Below, one piece after another: positions 1 through 13,728 of a stretch of 64,000 nt of DNA. How positions within the stretch are numbered: the stretch's first letter is position 1; every line of letters starts with the position of its first letter. Origin of the DNA: Piper betle (lineage: Eukaryota > Streptophyta > Magnoliopsida > Piperales > Piperaceae); NCBI GenBank assembly GCA_033002965.1, contig JAURVB010012602.1:124001-188000 (forward strand), read 5' to 3'. A program made the translations under genes and the position numbers. The notes below the pieces were generated by a model. That model was not told the DNA's origin, did not search any database, and saw only the letters and a list, made by a program, of their open reading frames with translations.

Positions 1-302
1 ATGTCAAAGGAGATCTTTTGGCCCATCAAGTCACATGTTCAATCCAACATAACTCACATTTTTAATAAGTGACACACCAAATTTAACAAAAAAGATCTGA
101 ATTCAAGTACCATACACCCAGCTTGTGCTAAAAAGCATAAAGCACGAGACCCAACTTTCACATTCTAGTTTCAAAAACACCAATATTTCAACACGCATAA
201 TGACTTCTACGGCCAGCCTTAAACTTTAATCAAAGGCTGGCAATACTTGATGGATAGGAAGAACGAACTTAAGCAGCCGAAAACAATGCACTTTAACCAT
301 AC
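1..302. other. intron sequence of the PheRS gene
   Basis: AT-rich sequence with no coding similarity on either strand. It begins at a GT donor (minus strand, 302 downwards), so it is read as the start of an intron whose acceptor and following C-terminal exons lie beyond the left window edge. Confidence 0.7.
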
Positions 303-3137
303 CTTTGAAAAGGGTTTAAACTTTACCCCGAGTTGTCCTTCAGAGAACTGCAACAAATCTCAAATGGAGAACATAGAAGTTATTCTTGAATCATAATTTG
401 AATTAGATATTGGTCTAAATTGCTACAAATTTGTACAAGTAGGACGAAAGATACTTGAGATGTAAATCTTGGATCGTTGGACCAGAAAAGGCGTATATCT
501 GGTATGTCAAACAAAACCATCGCGAGTCTCTCTAAACCAAGTCCAAATGCCCAAGCAACATTATCTGGTCTCCCATTGTTCTTAAGTATCTCCTGTTCAG
601 TCACTCCACATCCCAATACCTCCAACCATTTCTCCTGCAAGATGACAAACTCGGTGATTAAGAGAAAATTAAGATAAGAACAAGATATTAACTTTTAAAT
701 AAACAGACCAGTGTTTACCTGGAAATATATTTCAAGTTCAAAGGACGGGTTTGTAAATGGAAAATAAGTATCCACCCAACGCATCTCAACAGCACCTATG
801 CCCATGGAACAGATTGAAAAAGATCTTAATAAACCCAGATACTAGAATTCAATAGAAGAAAAATTGCCAATTCAAAGCTTTGCGCCAAAATGCTCAGCCA
901 ATTGCAGCTGCAATCAGCATAAATCATACCTCACTGAGCAATAACAACCTAAGTGTTCACGCAATCAAACTTTCCTACTGGAAGCATAGTCACTTTTCAT
1001 CTTTTAAAGTCATTGACATATTTATCTTATGCAGATTAAAAAAGAATTTTGAGCATCTGAAATTTAAAGTTTTAACAAAAATCAGCTCCTACACAAGGAG
1101 ACAACATACCAAATAAATGGCGAGCAAGACCTTCTAGAGCCCTCTTCAAGTCAGATGCTGCATATGAAGTGCCATCCATGCCAGAAGTTTTCCATTCACT
1201 GGGAGAAAAAACACGAAAACCTTCCATCTACACTCAAAAGGTACAGATACAGTTTGTGTAATTAAACCTAATTCCTCCATAAAAACACACCTGGCTTCCC
1301 ACTTGCATTGCTAATTTATTACCTGATGAAATACAGGGTAATGAGTTGCGTCAATTGAGTCCCGCCGGTAAACATCCCCAGTTACAAGGAAATGAGTATG
1401 TCCTTCTCTCAAAAGCTCGGCCTGGTGAGCACTTGTATGACACCGTAAAACAGTTTGAGCATCCACATAGTATGTGTCATTGTAACTTCTGCTAACATGA
1501 TCTGCTGGAACCAGCACATCATCGAAATTCTACAAAATGCACAGTAGTCAAATTATGAACTGTATATCGTATAAATTGATCACACACAAGGAGATTTTTT
1601 GAATTTTTGCAGATCTTGCTGTTCTGAACAGTGTTAAAAGGCTTAATAAAAGCAATTAGATCAAAAGATCGTTTTTCATGTTACATTCAATTCATAATCT
1701 AGTTTCAACGAGATGAAATTTCAAAAGGATCAAGTATGACACTGTAAAATTTCTCAATGTCCGCATCAACATATTGCTATCAATATCGAAAAATCAGAAC
1801 ACAGAAAAGTTGGAGTGAAGAAATCACTTTGTGACCATTGATTAAAATCTGTTCAACAGAAGCTTTTAGGGAGCAAATGGTTCTTCAACCATATATCAGG
1901 GTTGGCAAAACAGGAGATTCAACAAATCAGTCATCTCACTTATAGACTTTTCACTAACTAACACTAAATGCTAAGAAGGCGATTTACAAACTTACCTGTT
2001 TAACTGAAACCAGTGGACAAAGATCATCAAACTTCATGAATTTTGTTGAGTAATTTGTGTCAAAATAATCATAGATTACATCCTTCAAAATCCCAAGGGG
2101 ATGATTGTTTCTCTTGTGAAGTTGCAAGCCAATCTTGGAAAATATACCATCTGGAACGTTGTTTGTGGGGTCATCTTCCCTCACCACATCTATAAACAAA
2201 TACAGATTCATAGACAGAATTAAGTATAAGTGGGCCAGCGGAATTACATTACTTCCAAATTCTATGAAATATAACAAGAATACAGTAAACAAACATCATC
2301 ATCATACCCACCACCACCACCACTCTATCCGAGCTGGGATCAGCTGCATGGATTTCATACTACCCATCGATTGCTCTTCATTTTTTAATCAATGACATGA
2401 CACAACACCCATGTGAAAACAAGTTAGTCAGTCTAGCCCCAGTTATTCTTACATATACCACCCTCCAGAAAGGAAAAGCATAAACTAAGGATGAACATCA
2501 TCAACCAAACATACCATTTTGATTCAAAGGATTGGCTTCACAAAATGATATTTGCTTTGAGGAAGATTTATGAAATCATCTTTCCCCAATAAGAAGAAAT
2601 TTGTGAATTGTAAGTTTGTAGTTATCAATCAAGCAGGCCGTAGAACTTTCTAAGATAAAAGTAACTACACTATCTTTGCACACCGAGGTTTACAATACAT
2701 ATTTCCATCCTATGATGAAGCAATAGTCGTCAAAAACAATCTCATGAATTAAGACCCACACTTACAGAAATAAACTTCATATCTCTTACTCAGTCACATA
2801 ATTGCCACAGGTACCAAATACTACTCGAATTGCTCATTGCGCACATACCATTTTTCTCCACCTTCACTCCGCCAATCTCCAACGCTGCCACAAAAGGCGG
2901 TTTCCACTTGTTGGGAGCTTTACCAAGAGACAGACTTGAAAACGAAGCATGGGAAGAGCAGAAACCAGAAGAACCTAAGAATGCAGATTGCCTCAAACAA
3001 ACATATCCTCTCTGATACAAAACAAGGTGAGAAGGCCGGCACAGCGTTCCAGAGTGAGTGAGAGACATGGCTCTGGAGACGGCACGAGCCAGAGTCCCAA
3101 CACCAAAGCCCGTATTCCGGATAAGCAGTAGTCTCAT
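303..3137 (-). CDS. phenylalanine--tRNA ligase, organellar (3'-partial)
   Basis: Charges tRNA-Phe with phenylalanine in mitochondria and/or plastids. It is the monomeric class II enzyme of organelles, not the cytosolic alpha/beta tetramer. Seven exons are seen on the minus strand: 2849-3137, 1996-2189, 1323-1529, 1110-1227, 719-795, 455-634 and 303-347, all with GT..AG borders and matching phases. Exon 1 is a Ser/Arg-rich organellar transit peptide. Exon 2 opens the core with [17 protein letters not shown]. Exon 3 carries class II motif 2 ([20 protein letters not shown]), and exon 6 the motif 3 region ([18 protein letters not shown]). The start was chosen at MRLLLIRN; an in-frame ATG 81 nt upstream (3218) is possible but gives a less typical presequence. 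The C-terminal anticodon-binding (ferredoxin-fold) exons, roughly the last 120 residues, are outside the window. No frame damage is visible. Confidence 0.95.
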
Positions 3138-4978
3138 GGCGCAGGGTAAACAAACGTTAATTTGCCAGCTCACCTGGTCCGAGCCAGCCGGTAGCTTTCC
3201 AACACCAAAAGGCAACAACTCCCCCTTTTTACAGTGCTTGTTACTGTGTCTCTGACAGTTTTTACAGCGTCAAAACGTTAAATAGGCGTGTGCAGCTATG
3301 CTGCTTCCTCCGCCTCTTCGGAGAATCAATCAATCCTGCAACAGATACATAAAAGGGAACATTCTACCATCAACACTCTACCAAACAAAAACACGCACTT
3401 TTCACACTCCATAAATTGGCTAAGAGCAGAATCAATCTCCCAGCTCAATCCAGAAAGAAAGGAACTGATAAAAGAACACATCACCCAGAACCATAAACTT
3501 GCAAAAGATGGCAAATTTGTACACGCCCACAATCCAAACACTCAAAGTGAGAGGCATAATCCACAAGTTGCAGAGGAAAAAAACCACCTGCACCTGCACA
3601 CGAGAAGAACTTTTCCGACAAAGATCAACCATCGGCATCGGCAGAATCGACGAAAAGCTTCAAACTTTGCCGTCGCTGCTGGCATCGATCGGGCGCCACC
3701 GGTGGACGAAGGTCGCCGACGATCTTTCAAAGGGGCGGCCAGAGCGACGAATCGCTTTCCTCGACTCCATTATTTTCCCACGAATTCCACTACATGTACC
3801 CGTTAGTGAACCGTCATTTGAAATGCATGGAAACTCGTTTCATCACATGCCATTGACCGGACCATCAGCGCTTGGGGATGGTCGACTCAGGTCGAATATT
3901 ATCGGAGTCGAGTAGTGAGTTGAGTCAACTCGTTTCTATTTACGAGTTAAATCAATTTAAATTTTCGAGTCTGACTTATAATGAGACGATCCCATTAGAA
4001 TTTTGTAAAATTTAAAACTGACTCGCTACATAATCCCCATCCAATTTTTAAAATCAAGTTTTTTTTTATTTGGAATTCGAGTAAAATTAGACCGAGTCTA
4101 GGATTTTTTTAAAATGGAGTTTTTTTTCCACTTTGGAGCTTGAGTAGAACCAAATCGTGTTTTTTTTTTTAAAGAGAAAAATTAGTATCACCAATATATC
4201 AACATGAAAATTTAATCATTTATTTGGATCAGGTGATAATATTTTTTTTATAATTTTGATAAAATAGTCCTTATCATCTAATCATTTTTGTAATCTTCTA
4301 AGACCTCCCATTTGGTTAAATGTAAGTAGAAAATGGTTTTTTATACATTTTTTTTCTTTTTTTTAATATTTGGAGTCCCACTACAAGCCAACGGCCCATA
4401 AACAGTGATCCCAAGCAAGGGCATTGATTTTTAACAAATTGAGGCGTAAAATAGTCATTTGAAATGACAAGGAGGCAAATTAATTGCAAATTGAAAACAA
4501 GTTGATTTTTAATCAAGTTGTTTGTGGATCGGTTATCTTTAATTATCCTTTTGTCATCAGCTTGAAAAGTTGTAATTTGGTTATCTTTGAGTATAATTTA
4601 GAGATTGCCATGTAATCTATATGGTCATTCTATGAAGAAACAGTGATATAGAATCTGTCATCAGTCTATATGTGCCTTCTTTGAAATTATTCTGAAAGCA
4701 TGACGAGGAAATATTGTAACGCTCTTGATGATAATACATATATATATATGGAAATGATAGGTTGTAAACTTTGTGAATGAATGATTAAGATGAATGATTT
4801 TACAGAATTAGTTCCCACTTTATCGAAAGCTTTAGTTGTTGGGGAAGATAACTTTTTAAGTTTACCCACAAGCATGTTTGTTCTTGCCGTCCGCATGTCA
4901 AGTTTAAAAACCACTAAATTGATCTCGGCATTTTTTCCTCAATTTTTCTAAAGCATGTTTGGTTTTGTTTACAACAGG
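3138..4978. other. intergenic region
   Basis: Upstream region of the PheRS gene. It holds short open frames on both strands (for example 3288-3806 and 3499-3915) that resemble no protein family. About 3890-4170 contains repeated GAGTCGAG/GAGTTGAGTC-type words like the interior of the hAT-type MITEs further along, but no terminal repeats were found. Several T-runs follow. No gene is seen. Confidence 0.6.
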
Positions 4979-5591
4979 ATGGACAAGCACTGGATTTGTG
5001 AAATCTCAAATCATAACCCTACTGACATGACTGAATTTATGAGTGCATCTCTAATGCTTCTTTGTTCTCAATAAAAAAAAAATTGTGAATTAATTACGTG
5101 CAAATAGTTGGAAGTAATTTATGGAATACCCAATATTCTTTATACGTTTGTCTCTTAATTACATTCATTCATGATGTGGCTTTCTTGTATACTGGGCACA
5201 GGTTCAAAATCTCCTTCAGCAAATGGTCAGGCTTATATTCGCCTAACTTTTTGAAGACTAGTGGTAACTCCAATTGTTTCACTTTGTTTTCTATCTTTTG
5301 ACAGCAATCAAGATTCCTAGCAATGTCTGATAACATTGTCTCAAAGAATATCATTTTTATACAACTATATATAATTATAAATCTCTTTTTCAAGCAATGA
5401 TGTATTTGATTTTCTTTCAATATTTTTTTCACTGGTTTTCTTTAACTGTTATTTGCTTGACGAAATGGGCAGCCGAATAGATGATCTGGAGCAAAGCATC
5501 GACATCCCCAAAGCTGAGGGGAACAGACGATCCGCCTTCTATTTTGGCATCAGACAAAAAATGTGAAGAACTAGCTGATATATCAGCTTAA
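4979..5591 (+). pseudogene. HSBP (heat shock factor binding protein) pseudogene, non-processed
   Basis: Four exon remnants lie in order and on one strand. 4979-5038 encodes an N-terminus ending PTDMTEF. 5202-5225 encodes VQNLLQQM. 5305-5346 encodes QSRFLAMSDNIVSK. From about 5457 comes DEMGSRIDDLEQSI. Together they match the conserved heptad-repeat core of heat shock factor binding proteins, small coiled-coil proteins that attenuate the heat shock response. Introns are retained, so this is a duplicated and not a retroposed copy. Damage: the exon-1 donor reads ATGAGT where GTGAGT is expected, the donor after exon 3 is AATATC, the acceptor before exon 4 has lost its AG, and a 2-nt loss after KAE shifts the C-terminal frame. 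In the shifted frame a plausible acidic tail runs to a TAA at 5589. Alignment is by eye from family knowledge. No functional transcript is expected. Confidence 0.75.
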
Positions 5592-6666
5592 AAATCGAAG
5601 TTTCCTTAGCAACTGGATGATGGAAGGCATTAAGAATTGTTTTTGGGCATCATTGTTTATTTTCTGCGTTCATGGTTTTATCTCCGTGGCTTATTTTTGT
5701 GGACCAATGTTCTTTGGTCGCGTACGACACAACCTGCTTGGATTGATTGTTTAGGTTTACAATGGAAGCTGGTATGATTGGCTTTTAAGGTTCAACGTTC
5801 TGGTTCATAGCTCATCCGGTTTATTTCCAGAAATCAGAACAGTTGGATCGACTAAATGAGGCTTTTGTGGAACAATAAAAATCGGCGAAAAAATATCGAT
5901 GTGTAATAACACGATGTATTTTATTCATACTAGTTTAACTTACTAGCTAGTAAAACTTCTGACAGGCGGAATACATCAGTTTTCACAAGTTTGTCCACGA
6001 TCAATTTCACATATTGCAATTGTCGAACATTGATAAATGTTGATAGATTTTTTAAAAAAGAAAACAATATTAACGTACGGAGCAAAATCTGAAACCTATT
6101 CTATACCAAAAATCAAAACGAGACACCAATTATTGGAGATGGCTATTTCTCATATATAAATAACAAATTCGCGTAGTATCAATTATGCAACGGAAATTGT
6201 TGGTTAATAATAAAAAAACTCTTGGTTGAAAAACCCATCGACGGAAAATCCAAGAGAAAAAAGTTGCAATACTTAAAACTTTGACATGGCAGACAAGTAT
6301 ATAAGAACACGCAAAAATAATCACCCACTAGAATAGCAATCATTCCTAAAAAAATATATATTTATATCATAAGAAAGCCTAAGACCACTAGTAATTGGCT
6401 TCCCATTAAAAGTACTACCATTTGCAAAACAAAAAACCAAACACCTAAGACCTATACAATTTTAACATGCAGGGTACCTAACCTTTACATGTTAGAGATG
6501 CAGCACCAGATGCAAATACAAACCAAAACCTCATCACAAACCTAATATAAATCTTTGGGTTAGCAACCAATATGTCCTGCCAGACACCCTTATAATAAAA
6601 ACGCCTACTGTCTGAAAACTTGCAGGTAGAGATGCTCACTCCGGCAAAACAGCTGTGTTTTTATAC
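5592..6666. other. intergenic region
   Basis: AT-rich DNA between the HSBP pseudogene and the 3' end of the CRWN gene. It probably includes the CRWN 3' UTR just below 6667. No further gene, repeat or RNA feature was recognised. Confidence 0.5.
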
Positions 6667-9600
6667 TCACGTGACCAGAAAAGTCCACACCTTCTCTCTT
6701 ATTGTTTTCTGATCTTCCTCAACCACATCATCTTCTTTGTCTTCTAACTCGAGATCACCACAACTTTCAGCTACAACTTCACGAGTCATCTGGCCACAAA
6801 AAAGATAAGAGGATATTTTCATTGGTTACGCATATAAATATAAATGGACAAAGTCCTACTAGTGTTAAAGAGACACCAAAACAATCATAATATTCATAAC
6901 CACTAGACAGACAACTGACACCGCAAATGACACCTTAAGATTTATCACATGCAACTAAATACCTTCAAACAAAGCTTTTCCATGGAGCCTGAAGCACTTT
7001 TCTCTTGTTCATCTCCAGAATCTGAAGTGCTTCCTGAGGAACCTGTATCGCTTTCCTCTTGTTTATCCCCTGTAGTCTGATCACACAACTCCACACCATC
7101 TTCAGCACAGAGCGGTGAAGTTTGATTATCCCTGGAAGTAAAACATATTAAAAAGTAAAATAATCAAATAAAATGTTGGCATATTATGGGTATGCTCATA
7201 TGGAGCTCAAACTTTAAGTGATTTGGTTAACTAATCTCCTAATTATCATATAATCTACTTAGATAAGCATGTGATTACTGCAGTTAAAAAGAGCCAAAAA
7301 ATAGCAGATAGGAGTAGCAGCTTTCTAAGGTTGTTGAACATGTATAAAATACAGCAGACAGACCTGCCCAAAATTCTATAACAGCCTAGCTGAGCTTCAA
7401 AGGTTACTATGAGATTAAGAATAAAACAATGCCTCTAATAAATCTTATGATATCATGCAAAGTTAAATAATAAAGCCTACCAGTAGTGAATTATTCAAAA
7501 CACAAAACATGCTACATGCTAACAACTAAAAGTAGTTTCCAAAAGTGTTTTACCTCTCCAAGCCTACAAGTGTGTCCTGCCCTGTTTTCCTCTTTTTATC
7601 CATGGGCGTCAAATTACTTGCGAGATCCTGAGATGGAAAAAAATTTCTCTTTCTTCCAGAGAGGCATTCTATTGAGCCATTTACCCAAGGACATTATTTT
7701 TGAATCATTTGGAATGAAGAGGGAACCCTGAATTCCTTCCTGGGTGTTCTCATCATTATTAGAGTGCATCAGTTCCACATTGCCATTATAAACCTGGCTT
7801 CTGTTGTTATTTTCACGGTTCAAATCCTTGTCAGGAGAAGGCTTAAATACTAAGTGAGCACACTTTTTAAGCCATGAAAGTGGTGTTGAGAAGGAAGGCG
7901 GAGGAAGGCCTATGTTCTTAGGTGTAAAATCCGGTGCTACTCCATGAGCTACCTCTTCTGGTCTAATATTGCATTTATCTACATCAGAAACAACGCAATC
8001 AGCACCCAGACCTTTTCCAGGAGTAATATCACCTCTTTCTGGAGATTCACCTTCAGATGGATCCTCCATTTTCTCTAATGCACATTTCAAAGCTTCCAGA
8101 TTTTTAAGTTCCTTAATATGTAGATCCACTTGTACCTTCTCTTTCTGAAGTGATTCCCTCTGTTCTTGCAGTCTCTCTCTTTGAGTTTCAAGCTTGTGAA
8201 TGGAGTCAATGATCTCCTTCCACTCATTTTCTCTTTTTTCACGATCCAATACAATCTGTCTTTTTTCTTCCTCCAGCCTATTCATTTCCAAAGCGACATG
8301 TTCCAAGTCTTTTGCCACTTGTTTCTTCTGTAAATCAATAAACTCAAGTTCTTTTGCCTTCTCTGACTCAAAAGCATCTTCTCTCTTCTTAAGGTCTCTC
8401 TCCAGCTCGGCATGTTTCCTTTGAATGGATTCTTCAAGCTCCCTCTTTTGTTGTTCAATACCTTGAATAAAATCCGCTCTCTCAAGCTGGATCATACTAA
8501 TCCATTCAGCATGTTCATGATTCATTTTGCTCATAAATTCTTCCTGTTCACGAGCAAGGGAGTCCACATCCTGCTTGAACTGTTCTCGAAGAGAGTCCTT
8601 CTCTAGTTTAAGGTTGTCTCTTTCATCCTTTAGGAACTCTGATACACGTTTTCGCTCTTCAGCAATACGCGTAGCTTTTTCCTGTAGCTCATCTGACTTC
8701 TCTTCAATTAATTGCCACTCAGTTTCAAACTTTTCTTTTTCTGCTTTCAACTCTTCTGCCTCGGCCATAAGTTGCACCCTTTGAGCTCTGAACCCATCTA
8801 TTTCTTCTTTAAGTTTTATCTGCAAGGCCAATAAGTCATCTCTCTCAGCTTCAGAGATCTTTAGCTTCTCTGTTGCTTCAACTGTTCTCTTTTCTTCATT
8901 TTTAAGTAAGGACTTAAGTTCCTCAAGCTCAGCCTTCATATGGCTTATCTTCTCTCTTTCTTTCTTAGAATTTTCAATTTCTTTTTCCAGTTTCACTTTT
9001 GCAGCAGTTATCTGCTCGTCTTTCTCATGTAGCTCGACCATCTTCTGTTCCAAATCAGCCTCTCTCTTTTTCAGCTCACTGACCTCAGTCTGAACATTAT
9101 CATAGCTTTTCTTGATCTGTTTTTCCCAGTCCCTTAGTTTCAACTCCAGTTGTTCATAAGTATGTCTTTTAGCCTCGATCTCATCATCTATTGAATTCCT
9201 TTTCAATTTCAGCTCTGCTTCAATTTCAGCTTTTTTGTTTTCCAAACTTGCACGATATTCATCCTTAAGTCTTTGGATCTCATCCTGTCATTTGTATACA
9301 TGTGATGACTACGAAAGAAATATTGCAGGTAAAAAGCTCAAGAAAAACTTTTCTTGGCAAAGTTACCAAGACTCATATGGCAAGTTGCAAAGTAAGGGAA
9401 AAAAGCCTATCAAGAGTGTCTTAAAGTTCAATCAAGCTCTTTCTTTCTAATATGTTCCCATAAATATAAACTTCAAATATTTGCTTAAAGAAAAGCTTTC
9501 TAAGTCTATGCTGTCCTAGAAAAAGAAATGTTGTGAGAATTATCCTTACAAATTCCTTGCTCTTAAGCTTTGCTTGTAAAGTCAGTAAAGTCTTCTCTTT

Positions 9601-12600
9601 TTCATCAAGAAACTTCTCTTTTTCCAAAACCTCCTGCACCAGCGATTCATATGTTTAGCAACAGGAAAATGAGGCAAAAATGAGTACCTACAAAATCAAC
9701 AGATTGACCTTCTCTCTGCTTTCAAGCGACAAAGTTTTTATCTGCAAGTTGGATTTCTCTTCAAGGGACATTAATAGGTCTTCCTTGAGTTTCAATCTCG
9801 TTCTCTCTATCTCCTTCTCAAGATCTTCTAATTCCATGGACCTGTTTAGGATAAGCTGTTCTCTTTGAGTAAGCAGCGTTTGCTTCTCAAATAATTTCTC
9901 TTCTTCCTGTTGGATAGCTTTCTGGCGTTCATATAGCTGCTCTCTTTCCATGGTAACTGCTTTATCTTTAGCAGCAAAGCTGAAAAGTATGGCAAAAGGA
10001 AGGGACAGAAAGGTGAGTTCTGTTTGCCTACATTTCAGCGAAGAAACACAAGGTGAACGTAATAGAAGATGAAATAGGAAAAAACATCAAGAAAGAAAAC
10101 AATAAGGAATATACTCTTATGTACAAAGATTGACGGGGGATTATCATAAACATAAATTATTTGGTTGAGAGGTTTAATAAGAATGCAAAATGGAAAACCT
10201 TCCAATCAATAGAACTGTATTGCACTGAGAATCATAAATCAGCAACGCATGTAAGGCCATTGCTCATATATCGTTATGCATTACCACATAATTCTGAATG
10301 GAACACATATATATAAATAAAAATAAAAATAAAAGAGAATCTGATTTAGGCAAAATAATCTCTACTCATGGCAAGAAAGACTTTTCTATGCATAATGTTA
10401 ACGTAAAAAAAAAACAACGAAGAGAAAACAATATCGCATAAATATTCAGGTCTTTGAAACACTGTACAGTGAAAGGGATGCCACAAGTTAAGAGGTGATT
10501 CGTTTGTTAGTCAACAGTTTTCACCGAAATCTCTCAAATACTTCTGTAGAAACACCTTTATCTCAATATATCAATTTCATCTTAAGAATATCCAGAAACC
10601 TTTCTGAGAGTGAGATCTCTCAATGTGGCAGAACATGTTGATTTTCACTTGCATGGGTATAAAAATTTTTGTAAGAAGATTCAGTTAAGCTCCTTGGGTA
10701 TGTGAACCTTAATTACTTTTGTTTAGATTATGCAACAAGAACAGAAAAGGAAACAAAAAGTCCACATGGGAGGATACAAGTTAAACAGAATCCCATCAAA
10801 CAACCACAAAGTAGACAAGAACTAGCACACTTCAGGAAGAAAGTGCAGGCTAAGAAACCAAATAGATAATGGCGGCAAGCGAGTCCGAAACTAATGCGGC
10901 TCATAAAAACAAAAATCTTATGCGCATGATATCATGATAATAGGGTCAAATAAACTGGAAATAAAAGGTCTAAAAATTAACCTGTATACAAATTAAACCT
11001 GTATGGGTTTGGCTTCGAAGGATGGGCAAAGAAAGAAAGAGCGAGATGTAGAGATGACTGCAAATGGGTGGGATGAATGTCATTGTTACAACACAGAAAC
11101 GTAAAATAAAGAAGATTGTTTGGAATGGTTCAGTAAATCTAAGGGATACCAACAAGGACCATGAATGATGAAACTAGGAGTAGCATACATCAAAATGAAC
11201 CTACAAGAAATAGAGTACAGCCAAAACAATCTCGGATCATGATTCAGAGAGAAGCACAAGGCAAATCCAAGAAGAAAAAACATCCTACGCAATGAAGGAC
11301 ATATCAAAATAACAAATACTGGGCAAAAAAACTTTAAAAACAGAAAAAATACAATCAGTAAACCTTTGTTACGATAAGTAACTTAATAACAGGAAAAAAG
11401 GTAAATAATTTACCAGTTTCACATTGTGTGGGATATCCTAGACAATGCTGAAGTAAAGAATTCTCAACAAAGGGGATCTAGTGCATTGTAGATTATTATC
11501 CAAGATTTAAATCATTTGACGATGCCATGTCAGTAGACAAATTAATTAGGATGGAAGCTAAAATTGTTAGACTGGTCTTATATTCTAGACTAGTTCTCTT
11601 AATTCTAACGACTATGGGATAGCCCAATTACAGTAAGCAAATTTTTCAAGTGATGAATTGGAAATTGTGAACACATTAATCTTTCTGGAACGAAGTTCTT
11701 ACTTTTGGTTATTCTTCCTTTGTCACAGATTCTTCAGCATAGAGTTTTGGGAAAGCAAAAACAGAAAAAAAAAATCTTTTTTCATCACAAAGCCTTTAAA
11801 GCATTCCAAGAACAATGAACCTGATGAAAATAGCCTAATTCAACAAGCAGGACTAGTTTATCAGACTAATTCTTATTCTAATTTGTTATCAATTCAAATA
11901 CATCGATGAAACTAAAATAGCAAGTATTGGCCAAATAATAGAAAATGAAAACCACTCAAAGTTTAATACAAAACATGCAACTTTTTTTCACAATAATATG
12001 TGGAAAATGGAAGGAAAATATTATTAGACATAACTAGAATGAAAAACGTACTCAAACTTGAGAGAGTCATATCGTCTACGAAGCTCATCTTCGCGTGCTT
12101 CCACTTCTTTCAATTTCCTTTCTGCTGCTGAGTGATATCTGCTTGCTTCTTCTTGCAATGAATCTGCTAAACGCTGTTTTGAGTTTGCCTCAATACCCTT
12201 CTTCTCAGCTTCCTCTACCATTTCACGAGCATCAACTAATCTTGTCTCTGCGTCAAATTTTATTTCAGCACATTCTTTGCGTATCTCATGTAGAGCTTTC
12301 TCAAGCTGCAAAGTAACAGCTCTTGTTAAAAAATATGCAAATAAATCCAAAAATAGATTCACTAGCAACTTAGATAGAATGAAGAAAACGTGCTGCAAAT
12401 GCAGTGTCAACTTTTTATAATCCCAGGCACAACTTTATCTGTTAACTCACCACACCTTCCTTTGCACAAGATCTAAAAAAAGATACATGAAATGACAGCC
12501 ACTAGGTATTTTCTGATAAAGCATTACTAGGTTTCAAACTTTTGATATATGTTGGCCTTCTCTATTTTAAGTTTTACACGTCCAAGAAAAATGTCGCTTC

Positions 12601-13728
12601 ATTAATTTTCCAATTTGGATGGATTTTCTCAAAAAGTTAAATTCAACTATATATTGGCCCTCTCTACTTTCAGTCTCACATGTACAAGGAAAATGTTTCT
12701 TCATTCAAATGTGATCAATTTTCTCAAAAAGTATAAATCAGATGAGAAGAGAGACATACATTTACTACACACTCTTTCTCTACTCCCAACGCCTTCTTCA
12801 AACTTTCTTCACTTTTCCTAATTCCTGATACTACAGACGCATGTGCAGCTTGTTCCCGTTTGAGTGTTGTTTCAGCCAATTCAGCAGCAGCTTTCGCTTG
12901 CTCATACTTGGCATCCCAATCCTTCCTTTCCAGTAGAAGAAGACCCATGTTGTGCTGATAATCGTACAACTGCACAGCATAAAAACACTGGCTATCAAAA
13001 AGTGCATATGTTGTGGCAGCACAAAAAGGCGATCAGCTGCTATTCGAAAGATATCTACAACTATTATTGTCTAAAAAAACGCTACGATCATAATCTTTTA
13101 AAAAAAATACAAGAATTATTTTTAACAGAATACAAGAATTGGCATGCATCTATAACCATAAAGTTGCAGACACAAGAAACGGCGGATTTAACTACAAATG
13201 TTGTGAGAAAGAAGGCTCAAACCACAGTTTTTGTTCTCACAACTCCACTACAAACCAGTAACCAAGATACAATCAAACGCCCAAAAATTCAGCAACTTAT
13301 TTTCATCGCATTCTAGAACACCACCCCTCAATGGTTCGTATTTGATAATTCCCAAGCAAAGACTATATACCCTCCCAAGTCCCAAGTCTCAAGAGCTAAA
13401 TTAAAATTACCAAGAAAAGAATCAATCTTTGACAGCTCCAGCAAACATCTCCAAGGAAAGAAAAAACACAATTCGATTTGAAAGCAAGAAGTACCTCGCC
13501 CTCGAGCTTGGCGACGTAGGCGATGAGGGCGGCCTTATCCCGCCGGCGGATCGACTCCTCGTCAAACCCGGCCTCCTTCAACCGCTTCCAAACAGCATCA
13601 TCATTCACTCCGTTTCCCGCACTCCCCAACCCAGCCAGGGCGGCTGCGGCGGATGACGGCGATGCGGCGGCCTTGGAGGGTGGGGCGGGGATCGGGGAGC
13701 GTCCGTTCCTCCCCGAGCTCGCCGCCAT
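6667..13728 (-). CDS. CRWN4: nuclear matrix constituent protein NMCP2 / CRWN4-type
   Basis: A plant lamin-like filament protein of the inner nuclear envelope, important for nuclear shape and heterochromatin organisation. Exons on the minus strand: 13495-13728, 12760-12969, 12052-12305, 9709-9979, 9550-9633, 7618-9284 (3' limit uncertain), 6963-7131 and 6667-6789. The first seven junctions join in phase. With the 7618 boundary the protein is about 1003 residues, near the usual length of the type. Exon 1 gives a Pro/Ala/Ser head, then the family signature VWKRLKEAGFDEESIRRRDK. Most of the rest is long Glu/Lys/Arg heptad coiled coil. The last exon ends KVWTFLVT, the conserved C-terminal motif. 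The end of the large exon is ambiguous: a donor at CGCAA/GTAATT (7618) works, but a better donor (AG/GTAAAA, exon edge 7554) would add a basic KKRK stretch if the T7 run at 7637-7643 had one T fewer. The long intron 9980-12051 shows no gene. Confidence 0.93.
9980..12051 (-). other. large intron of the CRWN gene
   Basis: The 2.07-kb intron between the exon ending KFD and the exon starting FAAKDK. It is AT-rich, with many short open frames on both strands and no similarity to transposon or gene families that I can recognise. Confidence 0.6.

Noticed and set aside
3288..3915. Overlapping frames of 138-172 codons upstream of PheRS
   Set aside because: Both lack family similarity and overlap each other in different frames; likely chance in moderately GC-rich promoter-side DNA.
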